Counted from the stretch's first letter, positions 15,459-24,596 are shown. The stretch is DNA of 28,002 nucleotides from CBDBDZ01 sp965204215 (GCA_965204215.1 CBDBDZ010000004.1:1-28002); one strand, 5' to 3'. Made by a program: numbers and translations. Notes: a model not told the origin generated them from the letters alone.

Positions 15459-15851
15459 ATGAAGTATAAAGGCTTTACATTAATTGAAGTATTGGTTGTT
15501 TCGGTTTTGGTTTCCATATACTTTATTGGCTTGCCACAAGCCAGTAGTAACTTTTTTCACCAAAAAAGTTATATGCTTGATAAATATCGAGCCAATATTG
15601 TGGGTTGGAATCAATTAATGGAAGAATACATGATAGTGCAGCGTTTGTTAAATGAAGGTCAAACTCGTAAAAAAGGTAATGTTAAGCTGTGGGAACGAGA
15701 ATGGCATTGGACCAAATCGAGTGAGAAAACCCTGTTAGGCAATATGGTTGAATTTAAGGTACAAGTCTCTCAGCAAAGTCAAGATAACACTACTACGGCG
15801 GAACTGGTACTGTTTATGTCTGATGAACGCAGAAGTCGACGTTCCAATTAG
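15459..15851 (+). CDS. gspI: Minor pseudopilin GspI
   Basis: A 130-residue prepilin with leader MKYKG and G/FTLIEVLVVSVLVS. Length and position fit GspI, which nucleates the I-J-K tip complex. The C-terminus is basic (DERRSRRSN). It abuts gspH with no spacer and ends 1 nt before gspJ. Confidence 0.87.
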   Translation: MKYKGFTLIEVLVVSVLVSIYFIGLPQASSNFFHQKSYMLDKYRANIVGWNQLMEEYMIVQRLLNEGQTRKKGNVKLWEREWHWTKSSEKTLLGNMVEFKVQVSQQSQDNTTTAELVLFMSDERRSRRSN

Positions 15852-15852
15852 A

Positions 15853-16446
15853 ATGGAGCAACTTAATTCTCGTCAACAAGGATTTACTTTAATTGAAATT
15901 GTCATTGCACTAATTATTACAGCATTTTTAACGCTGGGTAGCTATCAGCTTATCAGCAATGTCAGCATTACTCAACAATTTAGCAGAGAGTCGTTTAAAG
16001 CACAGGAACGTGAATTTCGTATTCAAAATTTAATATTCCAAGACTTTATTCATATGGTGCCGCGCTCTATCCGCGATGAGTTGGGAGCGACAGAGCAAGC
16101 CTTTTTACTTGATACCGATGAATACAGCGTGGTTTTTACCCGTTCGGGAATGCCAATATTGGGAGATAATACTTCATCGCTGTTGCGGCTTGCCTACAGT
16201 CTGGAAAACGATATTTTATTGAGGTGGCACTGGTCGCATTTAGACAGGCCAAATGGCGAAGAACCCGTCAAACAGGAATTATTAACTGGCGTAGAAGATT
16301 TTAAAGTAGAAGTATGGAATAGGGCGCAACAAAAATTTATTGTTAATAAAATTAGAAGCAATGTATTGCCTGAAATGCTTAAAGTAACCTTGGTGCTAGA
16401 AAATGGAGTGGAGTTGGAACAAATTATACCTGGTTTAGGTACATGA
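15853..16446 (+). CDS. gspJ: Minor pseudopilin GspJ
   Basis: A 197-residue prepilin with leader MEQLNSRQQG and G/FTLIEIVIALIITAFL, then the GspJ-like features LGSYQLIS, REFRIQNLIFQDFIHMVPRSIRDE and a C-terminal LKVTLVLENGVELEQIIPGLG. The ATG at 15853 is chosen because it directly precedes the leader and follows the gspI stop by 1 nt; more upstream in-frame codons lie inside gspI. It overlaps gspK by 4 nt (ATGA). Confidence 0.92.
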   Translation: MEQLNSRQQGFTLIEIVIALIITAFLTLGSYQLISNVSITQQFSRESFKAQEREFRIQNLIFQDFIHMVPRSIRDELGATEQAFLLDTDEYSVVFTRSGMPILGDNTSSLLRLAYSLENDILLRWHWSHLDRPNGEEPVKQELLTGVEDFKVEVWNRAQQKFIVNKIRSNVLPEMLKVTLVLENGVELEQIIPGLGT

Positions 16447-17600
16447 AGCAGAAAGGCGTTATTGCATTTATTTCAGTATTAATTATTACTTTGGTAGCTG
16501 CTGCCATTATGGTAGATGTTGCTTTTGACCATCAAGTTGATGTGCGCAGAACCTCCAGAGCTTTGGCCGAACAACAAGCGTTTTTATTAGCATTAAGTAC
16601 CGAGCAATACTATATTGATGTGCTTAAACAGGAGACAAAACCACCTTTAATTCCTGGTACTACTCTCAACACATTGGCATATGATGGACTGGATGAAAAC
16701 TGGGCGTTAGCACTACCGTTTTTACCTGTCAATAATGGGCAGCTTAGTGCGAGACTAATTGACTTACATTCCAGAGTTAACCTCAATAACCTGTCAACCA
16801 TAGCAAGCTGGCCGCCAAATAATGTGTTTAGTAATGCATTAGCAGGAGGTAACAGTGCCATGCTTTGGGGCTTTTTATTTGAAGATATTATCAATGGGTC
16901 GTTAGAAGTTCCACTATTTCCCTCGGTAATACCTGCCATGATTGATTGGTTTGATGCAGATTTACAAGAACGTATAGACGGTGCGGAAGATTTGTTTTAT
17001 CAGCAACCTGACTACAATTATCGCAGTGCAAATACTAGACTAAGTGATATTAGTGAATTGAACTTGATTAAAGGAATGAGCACTACGCTAATTGAGCCAG
17101 TGGAAGACTTATTTAGTGTTGTCCCTCTGCCACCGGTAACAGGAAGTTCCGTCCCCACAAACAATATTATCCAGCTTAATGTCAATACCATTGAAGAGCG
17201 ATTGTTAGCATGGTTGGTCATTGCTGCTTCTGTAAACTCCTTGTCCATTGATGATCAAGAGAGAGAAGTTCAAATTTTGCTTGAAAACAGACCCTTTGAA
17301 GATGTTAATGACTTCCTTGGTCTTATAGCACCAGTAGTTCCACCGCCACCTGGAAGTACTGGAGCAGATCCATCTGCTCTACGCCGTGCTGCTATTATAA
17401 ATATGATTGGCATTAAAAGCAGTTACTTTTTACTGGAAACCGATATTCAACTAGGCGATATTGCACTACAAGTCAAAAGCTGGATACGGCGCGATCTCAG
17501 CGGACTTAACTTCAGCGTATTTCGTCGAGAAATGAAGCGATTACCCCAATATGTACCGCCTCCACCACCAGATAGAGAAGACGCTACAGAAGATGTCTGA
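16443..17600 (+). CDS. gspK: Pseudopilus tip protein GspK
   Basis: A 385-residue protein with a short leader (MKQKG) and a hydrophobic helix starting VIAFISVLIITLVAA. Glu is absent at mature position 5, as is characteristic of GspK, the tip pseudopilin capping the I-J-K complex. LIDLHSRVNLNNL, ending in two helix-hairpin-helix-like segments (QLNVNTIEERLL, DDVNDFL-like FEDVNDFLG), matches the family. Proline runs occur at about 340-345 and 371-376, the latter in an acidic C-terminal tail. It is the last secretion gene of the block, with dapA 36 nt downstream. Confidence 0.93.
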   Translation: MKQKGVIAFISVLIITLVAAAIMVDVAFDHQVDVRRTSRALAEQQAFLLALSTEQYYIDVLKQETKPPLIPGTTLNTLAYDGLDENWALALPFLPVNNGQLSARLIDLHSRVNLNNLSTIASWPPNNVFSNALAGGNSAMLWGFLFEDIINGSLEVPLFPSVIPAMIDWFDADLQERIDGAEDLFYQQPDYNYRSANTRLSDISELNLIKGMSTTLIEPVEDLFSVVPLPPVTGSSVPTNNIIQLNVNTIEERLLAWLVIAASVNSLSIDDQEREVQILLENRPFEDVNDFLGLIAPVVPPPPGSTGADPSALRRAAIINMIGIKSSYFLLETDIQLGDIALQVKSWIRRDLSGLNFSVFRREMKRLPQYVPPPPPDREDATEDV

Positions 17601-17636
17601 TAAAATAATGCAATAATTAATCTTTGCCAATTTAGT

Positions 17637-18533
17637 ATGCAACACTCACATTTAACTGGAAGTCTAGTAGCCATTGTCACGCCTATGTTTGCCGATGGAT
17701 CCATTGATTGGGAGTCTTATGAACGCTTAATAGAGTGGCATATTGATCAAGGTACAGAAGGCATTGTGGCTGTGGGAACAACTGGAGAATCGGCTACTCT
17801 TTTTGAAGATGAGCATATAGCTGTTATCGACAAAACCGTAAAAACGGTTAATGGTCGTATTGCTGTTATTGCTGGTACTGGCGCGAACTCCACTCAAGAA
17901 GCTGTTAATCGCACCATAAAAGCTCAACAATTAAGAGTAGATGCTCATTTGCAAGTTGTGCCATACTATAATAAACCCAGCCAGGAAGGCTTGTTCCAGC
18001 ACTTTAAAACAATATCACAAAGCGTTGATATACCTACATTATTATATAATGTACCTAGTCGGACCATTACCGATTTGCAAGCAGATACTGTGGCAAGGCT
18101 GAGTACCATTGAACAAATTGTAGGTATTAAAGAAGCCACAGGTGATCTGCAGCGCGCAAAAGCAATTAAAGACGATTGTGGCGATGGTTTTATTGTACTA
18201 TCGGGAGATGATGGTACAGCAGCTAACACTTTATTAAAAGCCAAAATAGATGGTGTCATATCTGTTACGGCAAATATTGTGCCGAAAACCATTCGTTTAA
18301 TTTGTGATTTAGGTCGCAGTGGAAATGAACAGGCAATCCACTTAGATAATTCAATTCAAGCATTGCACAATGCTTTGTTTTGTGAAAGCAATCCAATCCC
18401 TGTAAAATGGGCATTACATTTAATGAAACGAACTGCTGATGGCATTCGTTTACCTTTAGTAAGACCCGATACTCAAAGTCAACAAACTATATATAATGCA
18501 TTAATTTCATGTGGAGTCATTACTGATGAATAA
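17637..18533 (+). CDS. dapA: 4-hydroxy-tetrahydrodipicolinate synthase
   Basis: A 298-residue DapA, the normal length. It condenses pyruvate with aspartate semialdehyde at the start of the diaminopimelate/lysine pathway. Visible are GTTGES (47-52), Y137 in YNVPSRT and the Schiff-base lysine K165 in GIKEATGD. The 36-nt gap before it is the largest spacing in this gene run and could hold a minor promoter. Its last 8 nt overlap the bamC start, preserving the widespread dapA-bamC pairing. Confidence 0.97.
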   Translation: MQHSHLTGSLVAIVTPMFADGSIDWESYERLIEWHIDQGTEGIVAVGTTGESATLFEDEHIAVIDKTVKTVNGRIAVIAGTGANSTQEAVNRTIKAQQLRVDAHLQVVPYYNKPSQEGLFQHFKTISQSVDIPTLLYNVPSRTITDLQADTVARLSTIEQIVGIKEATGDLQRAKAIKDDCGDGFIVLSGDDGTAANTLLKAKIDGVISVTANIVPKTIRLICDLGRSGNEQAIHLDNSIQALHNALFCESNPIPVKWALHLMKRTADGIRLPLVRPDTQSQQTIYNALISCGVITDE

Positions 18534-19566
18534 CAATATAATAACGAAAATAATTTGTACAATCATTTTCATTAGCTTTTTAACAAATTGCTCCTGGTTT
18601 AGAAGTAATAGTTCAAACTATGAACAAAGCAATAGCATACCTCCCATCCAAACCTCTGAAGGTTTAAGCCGAAATACGATTGGCCAGCGTTATCCTATAC
18701 CCGACAATGTAGCCAGTGACTTAAAATATAAACCGCCACAACGCTTAAATAACGGTGTGCCTCGTCCACAATCCAATGTGTCGAATACTCAGCGCAATCA
18801 AATTAAAATTCAGTCTTTAGGCGAAGAATCATGGATATTAGCGACTTTACCTCCCAGTGAAGCCTGGCCAAGAATCAATTACTTTTTACAAAACATCCAG
18901 GTACCCACCATTAATAATGACACACAAGCGGGTATTATCGAAACGGGTTTAGTACAATTTAAAGGCAGTCAATTATTGCACCAGTTTTTAATTGTGCTTG
19001 AACAGGGTGTTCAATTGGAGACCACTGAAATCAAAGTATTGCATCGTTCTTTCGTTACTGAACCTCGAACTATTCCACACACCTGGAGTAATCAATCTGA
19101 CGATGTCGGCCGTGAACAATGGTTTAGAGATGCACTAGCTAATGATTTAGCATCAACTATCAATGACTCATCCGTCTCCCTGGCTGGCAGAAAGATTAAT
19201 GCCAAAAGCAGGGTTGAAATTATTACGCCTCAATCAAGTGACCCCTATCTGGCGCTGGATTTTGCTTATGAACGAGCCTATGCATCAGTGGCTTATTCGT
19301 TATCTCGCGGAGGGTTTAAAATTGTGGATGAATCAAAAGCAGATGGTGCTTTTGTGGTGAGTTTTGAGTCTGCAAAGAAAGAGGAAAAGAGTTTTTGGAG
19401 ACGAATGGCGTTCTGGAGAGGCGCTCCTAAACAAAAAATTTATAATGTTTATTTAAGGGTTTTGGGCGATGTCACTGAGACTAGAATTAGTGATCAACGT
19501 GGTAGAAGCATTAACCGTCCATTATCAGAGCAGCTATTAACAATTATTCGTTCAAACTTGACTTAA
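18526..19566 (+). CDS. bamC: Outer membrane assembly lipoprotein BamC
   Basis: A 346-residue protein identified as BamC from its position directly after dapA and its conserved parts: a disordered proline-rich N-terminal region, WPRINYFLQN, the helix-grip segment EQWFRDALANDLAS and a C-terminal VYLRVLGD. BamC is a lipoprotein of the outer membrane beta-barrel assembly complex. The ATG at 18526 starts a hydrophobic leader ending LTNC, with Asn at the -1 position where Gly, Ala or Ser is usual; C22 is the only plausible lipidated cysteine. An upstream GTG at 18511 would lengthen the leader. Low conservation makes the name somewhat dependent on context. Confidence 0.87.
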   Translation: MNNNIITKIICTIIFISFLTNCSWFRSNSSNYEQSNSIPPIQTSEGLSRNTIGQRYPIPDNVASDLKYKPPQRLNNGVPRPQSNVSNTQRNQIKIQSLGEESWILATLPPSEAWPRINYFLQNIQVPTINNDTQAGIIETGLVQFKGSQLLHQFLIVLEQGVQLETTEIKVLHRSFVTEPRTIPHTWSNQSDDVGREQWFRDALANDLASTINDSSVSLAGRKINAKSRVEIITPQSSDPYLALDFAYERAYASVAYSLSRGGFKIVDESKADGAFVVSFESAKKEEKSFWRRMAFWRGAPKQKIYNVYLRVLGDVTETRISDQRGRSINRPLSEQLLTIIRSNLT

Positions 19567-19572
19567 GCGGCA

Positions 19573-20343
19573 GTGCGTTTAGCCTCCTTAGGCAGTGGCA
19601 GCAGTGGTAATGGTACTTTAATTGAGCTCAATTCGGGCAAATTACTTCTTATTGATTGCGGCTTTTCTGCCAAAGAGACAACCCAAAGATTTAAGCGATT
19701 AAGCGCCGATGCGGCTGATTTACTCTGTATCTTGCTGACTCATGAGCACAGCGACCACTCCAATGGCGCTATAGCTCTTTCAAAACAGTTAAATATTCCT
19801 ATCTATTGCAGCTATGGCACCTGGCTTGGATTAAAAAATCGTAAAGCTGGTCATAATATAGAAGTTATATTTATTGAGCCAGACATTGCATTTATGGTTG
19901 ATAGTTTGCATATAACGCCTGTGTCTGTTCCGCACGATGCAAGAGAACCAACTCAATTTATCATTAACTGCGAGCCGCATTGTGTCGGAGTATTAACTGA
20001 TTTAGGCTCGTTTAATAATCATGTGATTAATAGTTTTAGCCAATGTAACACTCTTCTGATTGAAGCTAACCACGATTTGGAAATGTTGGAAAAGGGTCCA
20101 TATCATCAGAAATTAAAGCAGCGAATAGCCTCTGGCTATGGACATTTAAACAATCAACAAACTGCAAATTTAATTCATCAACTGAATGCCAAGAATCTTA
20201 TCAAAAACTTGATTGTCGGGCATTTAAGTCAAACTAACAACCATTGGGAGAAAGTCAAAGAAGCACTGGCTATTGCTGTTGCAAACATTGAAAATGTCCA
20301 TTACGCCTGTCAAAATAATGGGCTTGATTGGATAACCCTTTAA
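19573..20343 (+). CDS. MBL-fold metallohydrolase, YycJ/WalJ-like
   Basis: A 256-residue metallo-beta-lactamase-fold protein starting at a GTG, which gives the family N-terminus MRLASLGSGSSGNGT. The metal motif HxHxDH is THEHSDH (57-63 region). Further ligands are in VPHDA, LTDLGS, LIEANHD and IVGHLSQTNN. YycJ/WalJ relatives are putative nucleases linked to DNA metabolism, but the activity here is not established. The same family is often encoded between bamC and purC in gammaproteobacteria, as it is here, with 6 nt and 9 nt gaps. Confidence 0.9.
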   Translation: MRLASLGSGSSGNGTLIELNSGKLLLIDCGFSAKETTQRFKRLSADAADLLCILLTHEHSDHSNGAIALSKQLNIPIYCSYGTWLGLKNRKAGHNIEVIFIEPDIAFMVDSLHITPVSVPHDAREPTQFIINCEPHCVGVLTDLGSFNNHVINSFSQCNTLLIEANHDLEMLEKGPYHQKLKQRIASGYGHLNNQQTANLIHQLNAKNLIKNLIVGHLSQTNNHWEKVKEALAIAVANIENVHYACQNNGLDWITL

Positions 20344-20352
20344 TCACAAACT

Positions 20353-21075
20353 ATGAATAAATTAAGTCAATTATACTCTGGCAAGGCTAAGTCTGTTTAC
20401 GCCTGTGAGGATGAAAACGCACTGATACTGGAATTTAGAAATGATACATCAGCCTTCGATGGTAAAAAGGTTGAACAGCTGGAGCGCAAAGGCGCGGTTA
20501 ATAACCAATTCAATGCTTTTATTATGCAAAAGTTAAAAGCAGGTGGTATTGCCACACACTTCATACAAATGTTATCTGCTAATGTTTCACAGGTACAAAA
20601 ACTGGATATGATTCCACTGGAATGTGTTGTACGCAATGTGGCAACAGGAAGTTTATGTCGCAGGTTGGGAATAGAGGAGGGCAGAGAACTTGAGCCCCCA
20701 ACTTTTGAATTATTTTTGAAAAACGATGAATTAGGCGACCCCATGGTTAATGAATCTCATGCGGTAACTTTTGGCTGGGCAACATCAGATCAAGTAGAGC
20801 AAATGAAATCATTAACTTTTAAAGTCAATGCCATATTGCAACAACTTTTCCTTGATGCAAAAATCATTTTAGTAGATTACAAACTGGAATTTGGAATGGA
20901 CAACAACGGTAATATGCTACTAGGTGATGAATTTTCCCCCGATGGTTGCCGGTTATGGGACTTGGATACTCGCGAAAAATTAGATAAAGACCGTTTCAGA
21001 CAGAGTTTAGGAAATGTGATTGAATCTTACGAAAGTGTAGGTAACCGATTAGGAATAACATTTAATTATGACTAA
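20353..21075 (+). CDS. purC: Phosphoribosylaminoimidazole-succinocarboxamide synthase
   Basis: A 240-residue SAICAR synthetase, the usual bacterial length, joining aspartate to CAIR in purine synthesis. Signatures are LYSGKAKSVY, NDTSAFDG, ECVVRNVATGSL, DYKLEFG and GDEFSPDGCRLWD. The gene is complete. Its last 8 nt overlap the pepN start. Confidence 0.97.
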   Translation: MNKLSQLYSGKAKSVYACEDENALILEFRNDTSAFDGKKVEQLERKGAVNNQFNAFIMQKLKAGGIATHFIQMLSANVSQVQKLDMIPLECVVRNVATGSLCRRLGIEEGRELEPPTFELFLKNDELGDPMVNESHAVTFGWATSDQVEQMKSLTFKVNAILQQLFLDAKIILVDYKLEFGMDNNGNMLLGDEFSPDGCRLWDLDTREKLDKDRFRQSLGNVIESYESVGNRLGITFNYD

Positions 21076-23671
21076 ACAAACGATTTACCTTAAAGATTAT
21101 CGCGTACCTGAATTTCAAATTCAGCATGTTGATTTAAAAATTGAATTAGAAGAAGAATACACTACAGTTACAGGAACATTAAAACTGACGTCGATAAAAG
21201 GTGGTATTGAGCTACAACTAGATGCACAGAATCTGGAAATTGACACTGTCATGGTTGATAACTGTATTCTAGACAAGGAGGAATACAACTATGATGGAAC
21301 AAAATTGCAGTTACTCAAAATCCCTGAACAGCCTTTTGAACTGCAAACCGTTAGTCGTATTCAACCACAAAATAACACTTCACTTATGGGGCTTTATAAA
21401 TCCAACGGAATGTTTTGTAGCCAATGTGAAGCAGAAGGTTTTCGCAAAATTACTCCGTTTATAGACAGACCCGATGTACTTTGCACCTTTACTACCCAAA
21501 TAATAGGCGATAAAACAAGTTATCCTGTATTACTCTCCAATGGTAATCCTGTTGAGAGCGGCGAAGTAGGGGAGAACAAGCATTATATCATTTGGAATGA
21601 CCCCATCCCCAAGCCTTGCTATTTGTTCGCATTAGTTGCTGGTGATTTGGCATGCATTGAAGACAATTTCACAACTATGAGCGGCCGTCTTGTCGACATT
21701 CGCTTTTATGTTGAAGCCAAAGACCTCGACAAATGTGAACATGCGATTAGTTCATTAAAACGCGCAATGAAATGGGATGAAGAAGTCTATGGACGAGAGT
21801 ATGATCTGGATATTTTTATGGTTGTAGCAGTGGACGACTTTAACATGGGAGCAATGGAAAATAAAGGTCTTAATATTTTCAACACATCTGCTGTGCTGGC
21901 GAATCCTGAAGTAACAACCGATGCGCGTTTTCAATGGATTGAGGCAGTGGTAGCTCATGAATATTTCCATAATTGGACTGGCAATCGAGTGACTTGTCGC
22001 GATTGGTTTCAACTCAGTTTGAAAGAAGGTTTCACCGTATTTCGTGATAGCCAATTTTCGGCTGATATGAATTCACCTGCAGTCAAGCGTGTCGAAGATA
22101 TTAAAATGCTAATTAATCATCAATTTGCAGAAGATGCCAGCCCGTTGGCACATCCTGTACAGCCCGACTCTTATGCTGAAATCAACAATTTCTATACATT
22201 GACAGTTTATGAAAAAGGGGCAGAAGTCGTAAGGATGATTCAGCAGATACTTGGTGGAACATTATTCAGAAAGGGTAGTGATTTGTATTTTGATCGGCAC
22301 GATGGTAAGGCTGTTACCATTGAAGATTTTGTAAAGGCAATGGCCGATGTGTCGAATATTGATTTTAGTCAATTTATGAATTGGTACAAAATCGCAGGTA
22401 CTCCAGAATTAAAGGTTAGCCATCAGTACCATGCTAATGATGAGCGGTTGACACTATACTTTGAACAGTACAACCGATTTTCTGAAAGGCCTTACTGGAT
22501 ACCTGTCAATTTGGCACTGATTACCCCAGATGGCAATGTTGGAAATCAAGATAGAATTGACATTATAAATAATACACAAGTTATTGAATTTAAAAATATA
22601 AAACAAAAGCCTTATATTTCTTTACTTCGAGGACTATCAGCACCGGTAAAGCTGGAAACAGACTTTGATAACCAACATTTGTTAGGGTTAATGCAGTATG
22701 ACAACGATGGCTATAATCAATGGAACAGTTCGCAGACACTTGCAATAAGCTGGCTCAAAAATGCACAAAATTCGATTCAAAATGGAGAAGATGTGCCTAT
22801 CGATTACGATTATATCAATGCTCTTAAAACGATATTAACAAATGACAACATGGATATGAGCATGCAAGCGCTCATGTTACAGTTGCCAACGGAATCTTAT
22901 ATGGCTGATATATCAGAGGTTATTGACACTCAAACGATTCATTTAGCCCGCAATGCTGTAAGAAGGTGTATAGCAGAAAATTTGAGTGAGTTGTTTCGTA
23001 CTATTTATGTAAACAAGCATATCAGTAAACCTTATAGACCTGATGCGAAGCAGATTGCACAGCGAAGTTTAGTCAATATATGCTTAAGCTACTGGCTAGC
23101 GTCAGGTGATAAAAAGGCGCTAGAAGCGACTAAAGCGCAATTTGATAATGCTGACAATATGACAAACCGCAGCACTGCGTTGTCTTTATTGGTTTGCTCT
23201 GATGGCGCAGATATTGCTGGAACCGTAGCGAATCAATATGCCCAGGAGGCGTTAAAGGGTTTTTACCGGAAATTGAAGCATGAAAATCTTGCAATAACTA
23301 CCTGGCTAAGTATTCAAGCGCAATCAGCGCATGATAGCACCCTGAATAATGTTCGAAAGCTGCTGAAGCATGAGTCTTTTTCAATCACAAATCCAAATAA
23401 AGTTCGGGCGCTTATTGGATCATTTGCTCAGAACCAGTATTGTTTTAATCACACATCTGGTTCTGGTTACGAATTCTTGACCGAACAGATTGTTATTTTA
23501 AACCAGATAAATCCGCAATTAGCATCAAGGTTAGCATCCGCTTTTTCAAAATGGCAGCGCTTTCCTGATGCGCAGAAGCAGTTGATGAAAAACCAACTGA
23601 TAAAAATTCAACAAGAAGATTTATCACCAGATGTTGCAGAAACAATATCGAAGCTCCTTGGTTCTGGTTAG
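21068..23671 (+). CDS. pepN: Aminopeptidase N
   Basis: An 867-residue M1 zinc aminopeptidase, close to the 870 of E. coli PepN. The exopeptidase motif GAMEN is at 261-265. The zinc motif is H297-E298-YF-H301, with the third ligand E320 in SLKEG, almost the same numbering as in E. coli. The middle beta domain and the C-terminal helical domain (DUF3458-type) are complete. It is a cytoplasmic enzyme that trims N-terminal residues late in peptide turnover. It is the last gene of the long plus-strand run and is followed by the palindrome-bearing gap. Confidence 0.97.
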   Translation: MTKQTIYLKDYRVPEFQIQHVDLKIELEEEYTTVTGTLKLTSIKGGIELQLDAQNLEIDTVMVDNCILDKEEYNYDGTKLQLLKIPEQPFELQTVSRIQPQNNTSLMGLYKSNGMFCSQCEAEGFRKITPFIDRPDVLCTFTTQIIGDKTSYPVLLSNGNPVESGEVGENKHYIIWNDPIPKPCYLFALVAGDLACIEDNFTTMSGRLVDIRFYVEAKDLDKCEHAISSLKRAMKWDEEVYGREYDLDIFMVVAVDDFNMGAMENKGLNIFNTSAVLANPEVTTDARFQWIEAVVAHEYFHNWTGNRVTCRDWFQLSLKEGFTVFRDSQFSADMNSPAVKRVEDIKMLINHQFAEDASPLAHPVQPDSYAEINNFYTLTVYEKGAEVVRMIQQILGGTLFRKGSDLYFDRHDGKAVTIEDFVKAMADVSNIDFSQFMNWYKIAGTPELKVSHQYHANDERLTLYFEQYNRFSERPYWIPVNLALITPDGNVGNQDRIDIINNTQVIEFKNIKQKPYISLLRGLSAPVKLETDFDNQHLLGLMQYDNDGYNQWNSSQTLAISWLKNAQNSIQNGEDVPIDYDYINALKTILTNDNMDMSMQALMLQLPTESYMADISEVIDTQTIHLARNAVRRCIAENLSELFRTIYVNKHISKPYRPDAKQIAQRSLVNICLSYWLASGDKKALEATKAQFDNADNMTNRSTALSLLVCSDGADIAGTVANQYAQEALKGFYRKLKHENLAITTWLSIQAQSAHDSTLNNVRKLLKHESFSITNPNKVRALIGSFAQNQYCFNHTSGSGYEFLTEQIVILNQINPQLASRLASAFSKWQRFPDAQKQLMKNQLIKIQQEDLSPDVAETISKLLGSG

Positions 23672-23708
23672 TCTGAAAAAGTTTAAGCGAAATTATTTGC
23701 AGCGTAAT

Positions 23709-23738
23709 ATATTAATGCTGGTGTACCAGCATTAATAT
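23709..23738. repeat. Perfect 14-bp-arm palindrome between pepN and the cobalamin operon
   Basis: The left arm ATATTAATGCTGGT (23709-23722) and right arm ACCAGCATTAATAT (23725-23738) are exact reverse complements around a central GT. A smaller inverted repeat follows, CATAAT-GTAT-ATTATG (23741-23756). The 151-nt gap 23672-23822 also repeats ATCGCATAA (23737-23745 and 23770-23778) and GTGTACC (23721-23727 and 23797-23803). It lies between the 3' ends of convergent genes, so a bidirectional terminator or mRNA 3'-end stabiliser is the simplest reading. However, neither strand has a T-tract after the stem. No gene is visible in the rest of the gap. Confidence 0.85.
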
Positions 23739-23822
23739 CGCATAATGTATATTATGTTAAATTAAAAACATCGCATAAGCCTCTCAAAATCGATAAGTGT
23801 ACCTATCTAGAGCGTTCGTGAT

Positions 23823-24596
23823 TTAATGTATGATAAAACTATGCCGCTGGTTGTTCGAGCAAATCAATTCAGTTTCAATATTAAATACGGTACGCACTGC
23901 TTCAACAGTTAAATGTTGTTTCGTATCCCCATAAGCCAGCGATTTACCATCGTGCAGCAACAATATTTTATCTGAATAATTCAGCGCATGGTTAATATCG
24001 TGAATAATCATCAGTATACCTATATTGTTAGGCAAACACTGGCGCACTTGTTTGAGGACGTTTTCCTGATGTTCTATATCTAACGAAGAGATAGGTTCGT
24101 CCAGCAATAACAGTCGCGGTTGTTCAAAGTGCTGATTGAAGCTGACTTGCGCAAGCACGCGAGCAAGTTGTACACGTTGCTTTTCCCCGCCTGATAGTAT
24201 TGGGTACGAGCGATTGATAAGATAACTAATATCCATGGCATCAAAAGCGGCTTCTGCAATTACCTTGTTTTGTCGGAAACTGCTACTGTGAGGCGAACGT
24301 CCCAGCATCACCACATCCAAGCAACTAAATTCAAATGCTAAACCTGAATGTTGCTGTAATACAGCCATAAGTAATGCTCGCTGCTTGAGTTTCCATTGAT
24401 GTAATGGCGAACCCAATAGAGTAATTTGCCCTTCCTTTTTTAGTTGTTCCCCACTAATTGCTTTAATTAAACTGGTTTTCCCTGCCCCATTTGCACCTAA
24501 TATTGCTGTAATCTGACTTGGTTCCACATCGAAATTAATATCACTTAGCAATTGGAATTGATTTAAATAAATGGATAAGTTACGTACAGACAACAT
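23823..24596 (-). CDS. ABC transporter ATPase, BtuD/HmuV-like (probable corrinoid import)
   Basis: A 257-residue ABC ATPase of the iron-siderophore/heme/B12 importer class. Walker A is GANGAGKT (34-41), the signature is LSGGEKQRVQLARVLAQ, Walker B is RLLLLDEP, and the switch His lies in IIHDIN. The overall pattern (LMAVLQQHSGLAFEF, MLGRSPH, VRTVFNIE) is closest to HmuV-type heme ATPases from memory. The operon (TonB receptor, CobO, CobQ) argues for corrinoids. The ATG at 24596 is chosen over an adjacent GTG at 24599. It is the last gene of the operon, 75 nt after the permease. Class is certain; substrate is inferred from neighbours. Confidence 0.88.
   Translation of the reverse strand: MLSVRNLSIYLNQFQLLSDINFDVEPSQITAILGANGAGKTSLIKAISGEQLKKEGQITLLGSPLHQWKLKQRALLMAVLQQHSGLAFEFSCLDVVMLGRSPHSSSFRQNKVIAEAAFDAMDISYLINRSYPILSGGEKQRVQLARVLAQVSFNQHFEQPRLLLLDEPISSLDIEHQENVLKQVRQCLPNNIGILMIIHDINHALNYSDKILLLHDGKSLAYGDTKQHLTVEAVRTVFNIETELICSNNQRHSFIIH

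Noticed and set aside
23709..23738. Palindrome as an ordinary rho-independent terminator
   Set aside because: No run of T follows the stem on either strand, and the stem is A/T rich at its base. It was kept as a repeat of unknown role.
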